From contig CBDAVM010000001.1 of assembly GCA_965200895.1 (NCBI GenBank), positions 434,001 through 498,000 of the forward strand: a stretch of 64,000 bases of DNA, given 5' to 3'. Position 1 is the first letter of the stretch. Each line of letters starts with the position of its first letter. Below the pieces are notes generated by a model. The model saw only the letters and a list, made by a program, of their open reading frames with translations, was not told the DNA's origin and searched no databases. Of the stretch, positions 44,048-53,728 are shown piece by piece. The position numbers were made by a program, and so were the translations under genes. This stretch comes from WTFV01 sp965200895 (lineage in GTDB: Bacteria > Acidobacteriota > Vicinamibacteria > Vicinamibacterales > UBA8438).

Positions 44048-45310
44048 CTATGTCGGGACGGCGCTGACCGGCAGCGACTCCAGGCCGCGCAGGACGACGC
44101 CGCGGCGGAACGCCGGGCGGTCGGTGCGCAGGCGCAGCGACGAGAAGCGCTCCAGCAGGACCTCCAGGGCGATGCGCCCCTCCAGGCGCGCCAGCGGAGC
44201 GCCGAGGCAGTGGTGCACGCCGCGGCCGAACGAGAGGTTGCTGCCGCTGGAGCGCCCGATGTCGAGCCGGTCGGGATCGTCGAACACCGCCGGGTCGCGG
44301 TTCGCCGCGCCGATGGCGAGGATGGCGCCGTCGCCACGCCGAAGCGGGTGCCCGTTCATCTCGCAGTCCTCCCGCACGCCCCGGATGTCGAGCTGCACCG
44401 GCGTGTCGAAGCGCAGCAGCTCCTCGACGGCCGCCGGTATCCGGGTCGGGTCCTCGCGCAGGAGCGCAAGCTGCTCCGGGTGCCGCAGCAGCGCCAGCAC
44501 GCCGTTGCCGATCAGGTTGGTGGTGGTCTCGTTGCCGGCCACCAGCAGAAGGCGCAGCATCAGCAGCATCTCGCGCTCGGTGAGCGCGTCCCCTTCCTCC
44601 TCCGCCTGCGTGAGGGCGCTCACGATGTCGTCCCGCGGCTCGCGGCGGCGGGCCCGGATGACGGGCATGAAGTAGGCGTCGAGCGCCTCGCCGGCCGCGG
44701 CGGCCCGCGCCTGCTCCTCCGCGCCGAGGATGGGTTCGAGGAGGCCGGCGCGGTCGTCGGACCAGCGCTTGAAACGCGCCCGGTCTTCCGGCGGCACGCC
44801 CAGCATCTCGGCGATGACGATCACCGGGAGCGGGTAGGCCAGCGCCGTCATCAGGTCGAATCCGGCCGGGTCCACCGCGTCGAGCAGCTCTCCGACGACC
44901 GTCCGGATGTGCGGTTCGAGGGCGTTGACGGCGCGCGGCGTGAACGCCTGGTTGACCAGCGCCCGCAGGCGGGTGTGCTCCGGCGGATCGAGGAACAGCA
45001 TGGTCCAGTCGGCCCGCGGTGGCACGAACTGCTGCCGCCGGGACGCGCGGCGGCTGGTCGGGACGTTGGAGAACCGCCGGTGGTCGCGGAGGATGGCCTC
45101 CACATCCGCGTAGCGGGTGAAGACCCAGGCGTTGAGGAGCCGACTGCGATGCACCGGCGAGCGTGCGCGCAACCGCGCGTAGGTGGGATACGGATCCTGC
45201 CTCACCCGCGCGGACAGCGGATTGTAGGCCACGCCGCTCCGCCAGCGCTCCGGCGCCAGCACGGCGCCGGCAACCAGCGACTGCATCGCCCGCCGGAGGC
45301 CGGTCACCAT
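44048..45310 (-). CDS. Cytochrome P450
   Basis: A 420-residue soluble P450. I-helix LLLVAGNETTTNLIGNG, K-helix AAVEELLRFDTPVQ (ExxR), and the haem loop LSFGRGVHHCLGAPLARLEG with ligand Cys368 are intact, so it should bind haem and oxygen. The N-terminus lacks a membrane anchor, as in bacterial class I P450s that need ferredoxin partners; none is adjacent. The start at 45310 lies 2 nt after the gamma-glutamyltransferase stop, so the two genes are co-transcribed and probably coupled. Substrate unknown. Confidence 0.93.
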   Translation of the reverse strand: MVTGLRRAMQSLVAGAVLAPERWRSGVAYNPLSARVRQDPYPTYARLRARSPVHRSRLLNAWVFTRYADVEAILRDHRRFSNVPTSRRASRRQQFVPPRADWTMLFLDPPEHTRLRALVNQAFTPRAVNALEPHIRTVVGELLDAVDPAGFDLMTALAYPLPVIVIAEMLGVPPEDRARFKRWSDDRAGLLEPILGAEEQARAAAAGEALDAYFMPVIRARRREPRDDIVSALTQAEEEGDALTEREMLLMLRLLLVAGNETTTNLIGNGVLALLRHPEQLALLREDPTRIPAAVEELLRFDTPVQLDIRGVREDCEMNGHPLRRGDGAILAIGAANRDPAVFDDPDRLDIGRSSGSNLSFGRGVHHCLGAPLARLEGRIALEVLLERFSSLRLRTDRPAFRRGVVLRGLESLPVSAVPT

Positions 45311-45312
45311 CC

Positions 45313-47157
45313 TCAGTACGCCAGCGCGTAGCAGTCTCGCCGCGGGTCGCCGGCGGCCAGACGGTTGCCGGTGGCCGGATCGATGAGGACCGCGGTGGCG
45401 CAGCCCGACATGCCGAACGGCTGCACCTCGTTGACGTGATGTCCCCGGCGCCGCAGCTCGTTGGCCACTTCCGACGAGATGCGCGATTCCAGATCCATCC
45501 GGTTGAAGCCGGCCGCATGCGGCCAGAACGATCCGTGCAGGTGCTGCGTACGGACCCGCGGCCACGCCAGCGCGTCGTGCAGGTTCGGATACCAGTCCGG
45601 CCAGAACTCGACGATGTTCAGGAACGCCTGCAGGATCGTCTGGTCCTGGTTGTCGCCGCCCGGCGTGCCGATGGCCATCAGCGGCTCGCCGTCCCGGAAC
45701 ACGATGCTCGGCGTCAGCGTGTAGCGCGGCCGGGCGCGCGGGCGGATCTGGTTGGCGCGGGCCGGATCGAGCCAGAACTGCTCGCCGCGGGTGCTGAGTG
45801 CGATGCCGGTCCCGCCCAGGATGACGCCGCCCCCGGTCCAGCCGCCGCTCGGCGTGGCGTCGAAGATGTTGCCGTCCTCGTCGATGACCGCGATGTGCGT
45901 CGTGTCCTTGAGCCCGCCGGCCGAGGGCACGAACGACCCGTCGGCGTCGCTGGCCGCCACCCCATCGTCGATGTCGGCCACCCAGAACGGCCACTCGTCC
46001 ACGTGCGGGTCGTGCGGCAGCGGGTCGCCGGCGCGGAATGCGACCGACGCGACGGCCGGATCGATCTCGGCCGCGCGCTCCTGCGCATAGGGCGTGGAGA
46101 GCAGGCCCGCGGCCGGCACGTCGACGAAGTCGGTGTCCGCGTAGTAGGTGTCGCGGTCCGCGTAGGCCAGCTTCATCGCCTCGATGACGGTGTGGATGTA
46201 GTCGGGACTGTTGTGGCCCATCGCCTGCAGGTCGAACTCCTCCAGGATGTTCAGGGCCTGCAGCAGGACCGGACCCTGGCTGTTGAAGCCGTGCTTGTAG
46301 ATGGTGTAGCCGCGGTAGTCGGTGCTGGTCGGCGCCTCGACCCGCGAATGGAACTCGGCGAAGTCGCTCAGCTCGAAGGGCGCGCCGTGCGCCTGCAGGA
46401 AGGCGACCATCTCCTCGGCGATATCGCCCTTGTAGAAGCGGTCGCGGGCGGCGGCGATGCCCTGCTCGCGGCCGAGATGCGCGTGGGCGCGTTCCGCTTC
46501 GACCATCTTCATGAGCGTGGCGGCCAGGGTCGGGAACCGGATCGTCTCGCCCGCCGCGTAGAGCGAGCCGTCGGGCTTGAGCCAGAACCGCTGGTTGTCC
46601 GGCCACGCCTCCATGAACTCGAGGTTGGCCTCGATGGCGCGGGCGGTGAGCGGACGCAGCGGGAAGCCGTGCTCCGCATACTCGATGGCGCGGGCTGCGA
46701 CCTGCTCGAAGGTCATCGTGCCCCAGCGCTCCAGCACGGTGAGCGCGCCGTGCAGCGCCCCCGGCACCACGGCCGGGTCGAGCCCCTCGCCGAAGAGGTC
46801 GCGTCCGCGCGACTCGTACCACTCGATGCTGGCCCCCTTCGGCGCCCAGCCCTGGGCGACCACGGAGGTGACCCTGCCCTCGGCGGCCGGATAGACCAGC
46901 ACCAGCGACTCGCCGCCCAGGCCGTACAGATCCTGTTCGATGACGCCGCCCACGAGCATCGCGGTGACGCCGGCGTCGAAGGCGTTCCCGCCCTGGATCA
47001 GGATCTCGAACGCGGCGGCCGAGGTCAGCGGATGCCCTGTCGACAGTCCCGCGTGCGGTCCGGACACGGCCGGCCGCTGCGCCTGCAGCGCCGAGGTCGC
47101 GAGGACCAGCACCAGACCGGCCAGAATGAAGTGGATTACGGTTCTGTGCTGCATCAT
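45313..47157 (-). CDS. ggt: Gamma-glutamyltransferase-family Ntn hydrolase, secreted
   Basis: A 614-residue proenzyme with a signal peptide (FILAGLVLVLATSALQAQ). GNAFDAGVTAMLVGGVIEQD and GLGGESLVLVYPA are early family motifs; autocleavage should occur before Thr419 in KDTTHIAVIDEDGN, giving a large and a small subunit. ATPSGGWTGGGVI is less like the usual PSSLF/GSG substrate-binding sequence, so gamma-glutamyl specificity is uncertain and it may be a cephalosporin-acylase-like relative. ATGATG start with GGGAGTGGG upstream. It is directly upstream of and coupled to the P450 gene. Confidence 0.88.
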   Translation of the reverse strand: MMQHRTVIHFILAGLVLVLATSALQAQRPAVSGPHAGLSTGHPLTSAAAFEILIQGGNAFDAGVTAMLVGGVIEQDLYGLGGESLVLVYPAAEGRVTSVVAQGWAPKGASIEWYESRGRDLFGEGLDPAVVPGALHGALTVLERWGTMTFEQVAARAIEYAEHGFPLRPLTARAIEANLEFMEAWPDNQRFWLKPDGSLYAAGETIRFPTLAATLMKMVEAERAHAHLGREQGIAAARDRFYKGDIAEEMVAFLQAHGAPFELSDFAEFHSRVEAPTSTDYRGYTIYKHGFNSQGPVLLQALNILEEFDLQAMGHNSPDYIHTVIEAMKLAYADRDTYYADTDFVDVPAAGLLSTPYAQERAAEIDPAVASVAFRAGDPLPHDPHVDEWPFWVADIDDGVAASDADGSFVPSAGGLKDTTHIAVIDEDGNIFDATPSGGWTGGGVILGGTGIALSTRGEQFWLDPARANQIRPRARPRYTLTPSIVFRDGEPLMAIGTPGGDNQDQTILQAFLNIVEFWPDWYPNLHDALAWPRVRTQHLHGSFWPHAAGFNRMDLESRISSEVANELRRRGHHVNEVQPFGMSGCATAVLIDPATGNRLAAGDPRRDCYALAY

Positions 47158-47287
47158 GACGCCCACTCCCGATTCGGGACGATCCATCCGTCCCGCCTCA
47201 CGCCGGGCCGCCTCGAAACACTGACGACCGAATCACTGACGGCCGAACGCCGTTCGCCGGCGACGCACCGACGACTTGCGCCGCGCC

Positions 47288-48565
47288 TCACTCGGTGACG
47301 ACGAAGTCGGCCGACCACTCGTGCGGGCCCCAGTGCACGACCACTCGCCCCCGGTCCGGGCCGGTCGGGACGAGCGTGGTCCCCAGCGGGCGGAACGATC
47401 CCGCGGTGCGCGTGTAGTCGACCGGGACCTCGGCGGCGTCGAACGCCCCGTCGTACTGCGTGCCCCAGGAATCCGCCTCGTGGTTGAACACGAACCGCCA
47501 ACCGTCGCCGGCCCTGCGCAGCCAGATGCCGTACAGGCCGGCGAAGCCGGGGGCGAGGTTGCCGGTCGGAATGTCCGCCGCGCCGAACCGCAACGAGACG
47601 TCGCTCTTGAGGCGCAGGACGGGAGCGCGGATCATCTCGATCACGTCGCCGTCAAGCGCTGCCGCCACGTTCGGGTAGTCCTCGTCCTCGACGTCGATGC
47701 TCTTCCAGTAGACGAGGGTGATGCCGGCGCCGTCAGGCAACACGAGCGCCGTCTCGTTGCGCTCAGAGAGCAGGTTCCCACGGGCGATCGCGTCGTTGGA
47801 GTCCTCGGCCTCGCGGGCGGTGCCGCGGCCCGACACGCGCGCCTGGCGCGGCGCCTGGGGAATCTCCTCGAACCGGAAGTCGGCGCTCCAGGCATGGCGC
47901 CCCCAGCGCAACTCGAGCCGCCCCGTCTCGGCCCCGGTCGCGTGGAGCGATGCGGCGAACGTCTGCGCCTCGGCGGTGGTCTCGCGGTGGCTCAGCGGAA
48001 TGCTGCGAACCCGTCCTCCGTCGGCCGGATGGACCTCCAGTTGCCAGCCGGACGCGTCGCGCACGAGCCAGAGGTCGGGGTCGGCCGCCATCTCTTCGTC
48101 GGACTCGTCCGCTTCCGCATCGGGCTCTTCGGCGTCCTCGTCGGACTCGTCCGCTTCCCCGGCCCCGGCCTCCGCCCGCCGCGCCGCAACAAGGGCCGCG
48201 ATCTCCGCCTCGATCGCGTCGATGTCCGGCGCCAGGGCGCCGAGCCGCAGGGCGCGGTGCGCGTCCAGCGCACCGATCCGCACCCGGGATCCGACCGTGC
48301 CGGAGAGGAGCCACTGATACGCATGGTGCCCGGCGCGCAGCCCGGGTGGGAACGCCACCGTGATTCCCTGGGCCTCCAGGGTGAGCGACGCATGCACGAG
48401 GCCGTCGGCCCCGTTGCCCGGCGCCGGCGTCTGTGCGCCGGCGCCGGCGCCCGTCAGGCACCATGTGGCACCGGCAGCGAGCAGGACGCGCCGAATACGT
48501 ACGATGCCGCCGCAGGGGCGGGCGGCGGACCGGGGGGCATCAGCTCCGGGCATTGGATATCGCAT
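47288..48565 (-). CDS. Secreted protein with two DUF2911-like domains
   Basis: About 425 residues. A signal (RRVLLAAGATWCLTGAGAGA) is followed by two similar units that each end in a W-rich strand: LRWGRHAWSADFRFEEIP and VHWGPHEWSADFVVTE, the closing motif of DUF2911 proteins. Each unit also has a form of LVYWKSIDVEDEDY or VRIGALDAHRALRLG. The first unit carries a very acidic Ala/Asp/Glu/Ser insertion (ADESDEDAEEPDAEADESDE). Function unknown. The start is uncertain (ATG at 48565 or 48553) and no ribosome site is clear. Confidence 0.7.
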   Translation of the reverse strand: MRYPMPGADAPRSAARPCGGIVRIRRVLLAAGATWCLTGAGAGAQTPAPGNGADGLVHASLTLEAQGITVAFPPGLRAGHHAYQWLLSGTVGSRVRIGALDAHRALRLGALAPDIDAIEAEIAALVAARRAEAGAGEADESDEDAEEPDAEADESDEEMAADPDLWLVRDASGWQLEVHPADGGRVRSIPLSHRETTAEAQTFAASLHATGAETGRLELRWGRHAWSADFRFEEIPQAPRQARVSGRGTAREAEDSNDAIARGNLLSERNETALVLPDGAGITLVYWKSIDVEDEDYPNVAAALDGDVIEMIRAPVLRLKSDVSLRFGAADIPTGNLAPGFAGLYGIWLRRAGDGWRFVFNHEADSWGTQYDGAFDAAEVPVDYTRTAGSFRPLGTTLVPTGPDRGRVVVHWGPHEWSADFVVTE

Positions 48566-48637
48566 AAGAAACAGAAGGGCGGGACCAACCGCGGCCCCGC
48601 CCTGTGGAAGCATGTCGAACCGGCCGTGGCGGGTTCG

Positions 48638-49948
48638 TCAGTTGTTGTCGGTCGTGGCGGGCAGGATCTCGGCGTCGTCGATCTCGGCGTAGCCGATGAA
48701 GCCGAGCGACATCTCGTCGTCGGTCCGCGGCCCGTGGCCCACGAAGCGGTTCGGGTCGAAGCCCTGCCGCGACGCACGCTCCGGCGAGTTGTCGTACCAG
48801 AAGTCGACGTCGATGCGGGTGCCCTTCGGCAGCAGCTTCGGCTCCTTGTACTTGTAGGTCACCTGCCAGCCCTGGTCGTAGTGCGGCACGTCGAGCAGCA
48901 GCTCCTCGCTGCCGTCCGGGTAGATCGCGGTGTAGCGCGCCGCGGTCGCCCGCAGGTGCGCGTGCGGCCAGTAGGTCAGCACCAGGGTGTCCTTGTCGAG
49001 GACGCGCGACGAACCGATCCGGTAGTTCGGGTGGTTCGGCGGAATCTCGAAACCGCGGTTCGACAGCGAGTCGTTGATCACCTGGTGCTTCACCGGCTCG
49101 TCGGCGACGAAGAAGGCGATCTGCGGGTTGCTCCACGCGGCCGAGCCCTCGGCCGGCTCCTTGTGGTAGTGCATGTTGAAGGAGAGGCTCGATCCGGTCT
49201 TCAGCAGCACCCCGAAGCCGTCCGGCAGCATGTCGGCCTCGCCGCCCTCGGCGACACAGCTCAGCAACTGGCTGCCGGCCACGTCCGCACCCTCTTCCTC
49301 CGCGACCTCGGGCACGAAAGCGCCCGGCTCGACCACCGACGAGCACATGTGGTGCGTGATCTGGTTGTCGCCGACGCGGAACTCCCAGCCCCTGACCCAG
49401 GTGTCCTCCGGCAGGATGTCCTCGGTCAGCTTCGTGTAGAAGGTGATGTTCAGGTCGTAGATGTCGTCCTCGACCAGGTACGGCTCGGGCATGCTGACCA
49501 CGAAGTCGGGGGTGCCCAGCGACCAGCCGTCGTTGGCGTCCTCCGCCCACTGCACTGCCGGCGGGGCGTCGGCCCGGTCGCCGGCCGGGGCGCCGGCGTC
49601 GACCCAGCGCACGATGGTGTCGATCTCGGCGTCGGTCAGACCGCGCTCGTTCTCGAAGACGCCCTTCGGAGCCGAGGCGAACCACGGCGGCATCTCGCGC
49701 GACTCGACCTTGCGTGCGATGGAGCGGGCCCAGGGGCGGGTCTCGCGGTAGTCCATGAACGACATCGGCGCGACCAGACCGCTGATGTTGTAGCCGGACG
49801 GCCGATGGCAGGTCTGGCAGTTGCCCTGCATGATCGGCAGGACGTCCTTGTAATAGGTCACCTCGGCGTCGTGCTGCGCATAGCCGGGAGCGGCGGCCGC
49901 GACCATGCCGAGCACGAACAGGGCGACGAGCGTACGCTGCAAGTTCAT
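48638..49948 (-). CDS. Secreted cytochrome c fused to ascorbate-monooxygenase-like copper domain (second copy)
   Basis: A 436-residue paralogue of the 24.2 kb protein. AAGGAG precedes the ATG at 49948; the signal ends AAAPGYAQ. Haem c site GNCQTCHRPSGY, then MPPWFASAPKGVFENERG and TIVRWVDAGAPAGD. The copper-type half has ITHHMCSSVVEPG, SFNMHYHKEPAE and YWPHAHLRATAARY as likely His ligands. Landmark order is the same as in the first copy, so the pair arose by duplication. No PQQ gene is next to this copy. Whether it hydroxylates a substrate is unknown. Confidence 0.82.
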   Translation of the reverse strand: MNLQRTLVALFVLGMVAAAAPGYAQHDAEVTYYKDVLPIMQGNCQTCHRPSGYNISGLVAPMSFMDYRETRPWARSIARKVESREMPPWFASAPKGVFENERGLTDAEIDTIVRWVDAGAPAGDRADAPPAVQWAEDANDGWSLGTPDFVVSMPEPYLVEDDIYDLNITFYTKLTEDILPEDTWVRGWEFRVGDNQITHHMCSSVVEPGAFVPEVAEEEGADVAGSQLLSCVAEGGEADMLPDGFGVLLKTGSSLSFNMHYHKEPAEGSAAWSNPQIAFFVADEPVKHQVINDSLSNRGFEIPPNHPNYRIGSSRVLDKDTLVLTYWPHAHLRATAARYTAIYPDGSEELLLDVPHYDQGWQVTYKYKEPKLLPKGTRIDVDFWYDNSPERASRQGFDPNRFVGHGPRTDDEMSLGFIGYAEIDDAEILPATTDNN

Positions 49949-50266
49949 CGGTATCTCCTTGGCACCGAACCGAACGCGTGCCCAACCCGGACAGACTGCG
50001 TGAATGGATGGTTGTACCACAGCGTCCGGTACGCCGCAAGCGAAACCTGCATCCTGGGTGCGCGACAAGAAAGTTGAGGATTGCCGTCGGGGGTGTTGAG
50101 CGGGCGTTGATCGACCGATTACTCGGGTAGGAGGATTCTGACCATGCCCGAGGCGCAGTTGACGGAACCGCTCGACCACGCGGCCCAAAAAAAGGGGCGT
50201 CGAGAAGATGTTCGCCGCGTTGGAAGGGGCGGTGGAGGCCGACGTCGGCAGGTTGCCCCGGGGGCG
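49949..50266. other. Intergenic gap, possible short ORF with A7 run
   Basis: 318 bp. At 50133 TAGGAGGATTCTGACC leads to an ATG at 50144 reading MPEAQLTEPLDHAAQKK; a run of seven A (50187-50193) lies in its 15th-17th codons. A shift there would continue as RGVEKMFAALEGAVEADVG. Without the shift the frame enters the antisense of the kinase gene. No function can be assigned. Confidence 0.3.
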
Positions 50267-53098
50267 TCAAGGAGTCGGAACCCGCTCGGCGAGCTCCGTG
50301 AACCAGTTGCCGACGTAGACGAGATCCCTCGGTCCTCGCCGCGGGTCGTTGCGGGAAGGGGCCCCGCGAGGCATACCGGGGCCCGGGTCGAACCCGGACT
50401 CGTCCGCATCCTTGAGCATCAGGAAACGCTGGCCGTCCGGCGCGATGTCCCACTGGCGGAACAGGCCTCCGAGATCAATGTCCCTCGGAGTTGCGAACAG
50501 CCGGTTCGGGCGGGAGGGCGTGAACGTGGGGTCGCCGGCGTACTCGACCGCCATCATCGCCCTCCCGTCGGGGCCGGCGCCGATGTAGAAGAGCTCCCGG
50601 CCGCGCGGCGACCAGGCCGGCGCGAAGCCCTCGCCCTGCGACACCTGCCATCTCCCGTCGTCGACGTTCGGAAACGGCCGCACGTAGACGGCCCGGCGGC
50701 CTGCCTCGTTGGATTGATAGGCGATCCAGCGGCCGTCCGGCGACACCGCCGGGTGGGCCTCCACCGACGCGGTCGCGATCAGCGGCGCCGATGCCCGGCC
50801 GCCAGCCAGCGACAGGAGGTGAACGTCCGCCATGTTGGTGATGTTGTCGGTGTGCGTGACGACGAGCGTATCCGGGTCGCCCGCCCACGTCGAGGCGATC
50901 TGCAGGAACGGGCTCGCCGTCAGTCGTTCGGCCTGCCCGGTGCCGTCCGCCGCCTTCCGGAACAGCCCGTAGCCCTCGTCACGAACGGACGTGAAGACGA
51001 CGCGCCGGCCGTCCGGCGACCACAAGGGACTGCTGTTCCACGGGGCGTCGAACGTCAGGGTGTTCGACACGTCGCGGACCAGGTCGTAGATGAGGATCTC
51101 GTCCGCAACGTCGGTGGCCACCGCCAGCGCAATGTGGTCGCCGCTGGGTGAGACCCGCGGCGTCCCGTACGCGCGCGGCGGCGCCGGGATCGGTTCCTCG
51201 CGCCCGTTCCGATCCAGCCACACCAGGGTCCGCCGGGCCTCTGCTGCGCCTTCATCGGGAGCCGGAGTGTAGAGCAGCGCGCCATCGGCGGACCAGGCGA
51301 TCGAGCCGACGTCGGGGATGACGGAGACCGGCGCGCCGGTCAACTCGAGGCGGTCGGCATCGAACGGGACGGCCATCAGGGTCTTCGCCCGCGTCCCCGG
51401 CCACCCGACCCCGCCAAGCTCCTGCCGGGCCGCCTGCCGGAACAGAAGGTGCCCCGTCGGGGTGTAGGTCGCCGCCGTCGCCCATGGCGCCACGGTGCGC
51501 TGTTCCGCGGTAACCAGCGATGCCGCCTTCAACTGCATCCCGTCGGTCGAGACCTCGGTGAACAGCAGCCCCTGCGAGCCGGGCAGCACATGCGGATCCG
51601 TGCAGACGGCCAGAGCCTCGACCGCGCCGGTCGCCAGCACCGCCTCGGGCGTCCCGCCGGCGGCCGGGACGCGCAGCAGGCCGCCCACGCCGCCGATCAC
51701 GATCCGGTCGTCATCGCCCCAGCTTCCGCCCTGCGCGGAAACATTCTCGGCCAGCGTCACAGGCGCGCCGCCGCGAGCTGGCGTCTTCCTGAGCGTCCAC
51801 CGGGGCTGGACGCGCTGCGACAGCACGGGGAGTCCCGTACCGGTGAAAAAACCGATCCACTCCCCATCCGGCGAGAAGAACGGATCCATCGCGCCCTCGG
51901 TACCGGCCAGCGGCTGTGCGCCGGCCTGATCCAGCCGGCGCATCACCAGTCGCCGGTCCCGTCCACTGCGACCGACGTAGACCAGTATCGAGCCGTCCGG
52001 CGAGAGGGCGAACCCGGCGCCGCGCGCGGTCGGGGTCAGCAGGTCCAGCGAGAGGCGCCGGACCGCGGGCGGGTCCGATGTGGGCGCGAGGGTCCGGAAC
52101 GTGGCCGTGGCCGCCAGACAGCCGAGGATCAGGCCGGCGACTGCCCAGGCGATCCGCGCCCGCCAGCGGTGCAGCGCGGACGGCGGTGTGGAAGCTCCGG
52201 CCGCATCTTCCGGCACTGCCTCCACTGGCGCGGCGGCCGCTTCCAGGTCGCTGATCGCTTCGCCCGCGTCCCGCATCCGGCGCCGCCGGTCGCGCTCGAG
52301 GCAGCGGCCGAGCAGCCTGCGTACGGGCGGCGGCGTCGAGGGCGGCAGGGCCGACAGGTCGAGATCGCGATCGATCACGCGAGCCAGCACCTGCGCCACG
52401 GTCTCGCCGGCGAACAGGCGCTCGCCGGTGAACATCTCGTAGAGCACGACGCCGAACGACCAGAGGTCGCCGCGCGTGTCGGTCGGCTGTGCCTCGGCCT
52501 GCTCCGGGGACATGTAGGCCGGCGTTCCCAGGATCAGGCCGCCGCCCATCCGGGTCACCGAGGCGGTCAGCGTCGGCGACTGCAACGGATCCGCGTCGGG
52601 AGTCGGAGCCGGCGCCGACTCCAGCGCCTTGGCCAGGCCGAAGTCCAGGACCTTCACGGTCCCGTCCTCCCGCACCTTGATGTTGGCGGGCTTCAGATCG
52701 CGGTGAATCACGCCCGCTTCGTGCGCGGCTTGCAGCGCCAGGGCGATCTGGCGCGCGATGGACAGCACCTCGTCGAGCGGGATCGGTCCCTGCTCGAGGC
52801 GCTCGGCCAGGGTCGTTCCCTCGACCAGTTCCAGGACCAGCGCGCGCGTGCCGCCGGTCTCCTCCAGGCCGTGGATCTGGGCGATGTTGGGGTGGTTCAG
52901 CGAGGCGAGGACGCGGGCCTCCCGCTCGAAGCGCGCCAGCCGGTCGGGGTCGGCGGTGAAGGCCGCGGGCAGCACTTTCAGCGCCACGTCGCGGTCGAGC
53001 TTCGTGTCGCGGGCGCGATACACCTCGCCCATGGCGCCCGCGCCGAGCGGGCCGGTGACGTCGTAGGCGCCGATTCGTGTTCCGGGCGTCAGCGGCAT
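50267..53098 (-). CDS. Ser/Thr protein kinase with membrane anchor and PD40-type beta-propeller
   Basis: A 943-residue PknB-type kinase. Gly loop GAGAMGEVYRAR (20-31), Lys41 in VALKVL, catalytic HRDLKPAN (Asp134), DFGLAK (Asp152) and activation segment GTPAYMSPEQAEAQ are all intact. After a Pro/Ala-rich stretch a single membrane helix (about 318-337, WAVAGLILGCLAATATF) precedes an extracytoplasmic TolB/PD40 propeller with repeats such as FALSPDGSILVYVG, PFFSPDGEWIGFF, PLWSPDGRRVVFT and PAVSPDGRWIAYQS. This layout is common in Acidobacteriota and suggests sensing by the propeller. Ligand and targets unknown. Confidence 0.94.
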   Translation of the reverse strand: MPLTPGTRIGAYDVTGPLGAGAMGEVYRARDTKLDRDVALKVLPAAFTADPDRLARFEREARVLASLNHPNIAQIHGLEETGGTRALVLELVEGTTLAERLEQGPIPLDEVLSIARQIALALQAAHEAGVIHRDLKPANIKVREDGTVKVLDFGLAKALESAPAPTPDADPLQSPTLTASVTRMGGGLILGTPAYMSPEQAEAQPTDTRGDLWSFGVVLYEMFTGERLFAGETVAQVLARVIDRDLDLSALPPSTPPPVRRLLGRCLERDRRRRMRDAGEAISDLEAAAAPVEAVPEDAAGASTPPSALHRWRARIAWAVAGLILGCLAATATFRTLAPTSDPPAVRRLSLDLLTPTARGAGFALSPDGSILVYVGRSGRDRRLVMRRLDQAGAQPLAGTEGAMDPFFSPDGEWIGFFTGTGLPVLSQRVQPRWTLRKTPARGGAPVTLAENVSAQGGSWGDDDRIVIGGVGGLLRVPAAGGTPEAVLATGAVEALAVCTDPHVLPGSQGLLFTEVSTDGMQLKAASLVTAEQRTVAPWATAATYTPTGHLLFRQAARQELGGVGWPGTRAKTLMAVPFDADRLELTGAPVSVIPDVGSIAWSADGALLYTPAPDEGAAEARRTLVWLDRNGREEPIPAPPRAYGTPRVSPSGDHIALAVATDVADEILIYDLVRDVSNTLTFDAPWNSSPLWSPDGRRVVFTSVRDEGYGLFRKAADGTGQAERLTASPFLQIASTWAGDPDTLVVTHTDNITNMADVHLLSLAGGRASAPLIATASVEAHPAVSPDGRWIAYQSNEAGRRAVYVRPFPNVDDGRWQVSQGEGFAPAWSPRGRELFYIGAGPDGRAMMAVEYAGDPTFTPSRPNRLFATPRDIDLGGLFRQWDIAPDGQRFLMLKDADESGFDPGPGMPRGAPSRNDPRRGPRDLVYVGNWFTELAERVPTP

Positions 53099-53479
53099 CG
53101 CCTGGCGTCACCCATATCACGTGGACGTCGTCATGGAGGAATCCGGCCGCGCAAGATCCGAATCAGCGATTCTCCCCGACGGGCAGCTCCCGATTCATTC
53201 GCAATTCCGACGCGTGGAAAAGCGCCCCATTCTACAGGCGGAGCAGCCCTCGTGCCGGCACTCGCATCCGGGCCGGAACATCCCGCGCGCCGTGCCGGAC
53301 GCGCCAGACATCGACGTGCGCTTCCCGCAGGACGGGCCGTTGGCAAATTTCGGCAAGACTCTTCCGCAGGGGCCGGGCGCAGAACTTCCTTGACCCGGGC
53401 CACGCCGAATGGCAGCGCGCGCGTCCGGCGCCGTGCGCGGCAGTTGCAGATGGTCAACTTGAAGCTCTAGTATCGGGCC
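53099..53479. other. Gap of 381 bp, no gene seen
   Basis: Between the kinase start and the antitoxin gene. Short open frames here lack family features or ribosome sites. The last 36 bp hold the predicted antitoxin promoter. Confidence 0.5.
53444..53473 (+). promoter_or_regulatory. Predicted promoter of the Phd/VapC module
   Basis: TTGCAG (53444-53449), 18-bp spacer, TAGTAT (53468-53473). The -10 ends 6 nt before the ATG at 53480, so the transcript would be leaderless. Confidence 0.45.
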
Positions 53480-53728
53480 ATGGTGAAGGTCAACATCGCG
53501 GCGGCGAAGGCGTCTCTCTCGAAGTACCTCCAGCGCGTCGAACAGGGGGAAACCGTCGTGCTGTGCCGGCGCAATACGCCGATAGCCGAGATCCGGCCGC
53601 TGCCGAAGCCTCTCGTCGAGGAGCGTCCCATCGGCACCGATCCCGGCCTGAAGGTGCCCGACAGCTTCTTCGAGCCGCTGCCCGACGAGGTGCTGCGGGC
53701 CTTCGAGGGCGGCGACGAGTCGTCATGA
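53480..53728 (+). CDS. Phd/YefM-type antitoxin
   Basis: An 82-residue protein. The N-terminal half MVKVNIAAAKASLSKYLQRV and GETVVLCRRNTPIAEI is the Phd/YefM DNA-binding fold; the C-terminal half (VPDSFFEPLPDEVLRAFEGG) is the acidic toxin-neutralising segment. Its stop overlaps the toxin start (ATGA at 53725), so synthesis is coupled. It should repress its own promoter, alone and with toxin. Confidence 0.9.
   Translation: MVKVNIAAAKASLSKYLQRVEQGETVVLCRRNTPIAEIRPLPKPLVEERPIGTDPGLKVPDSFFEPLPDEVLRAFEGGDESS

Noticed and set aside
50144..51151. 335-codon plus-strand frame with a good ribosome site
   Set aside because: Most of it is antisense to the kinase propeller, which is well supported by SPDG repeats. 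Only the first ~15 codons are worth noting.
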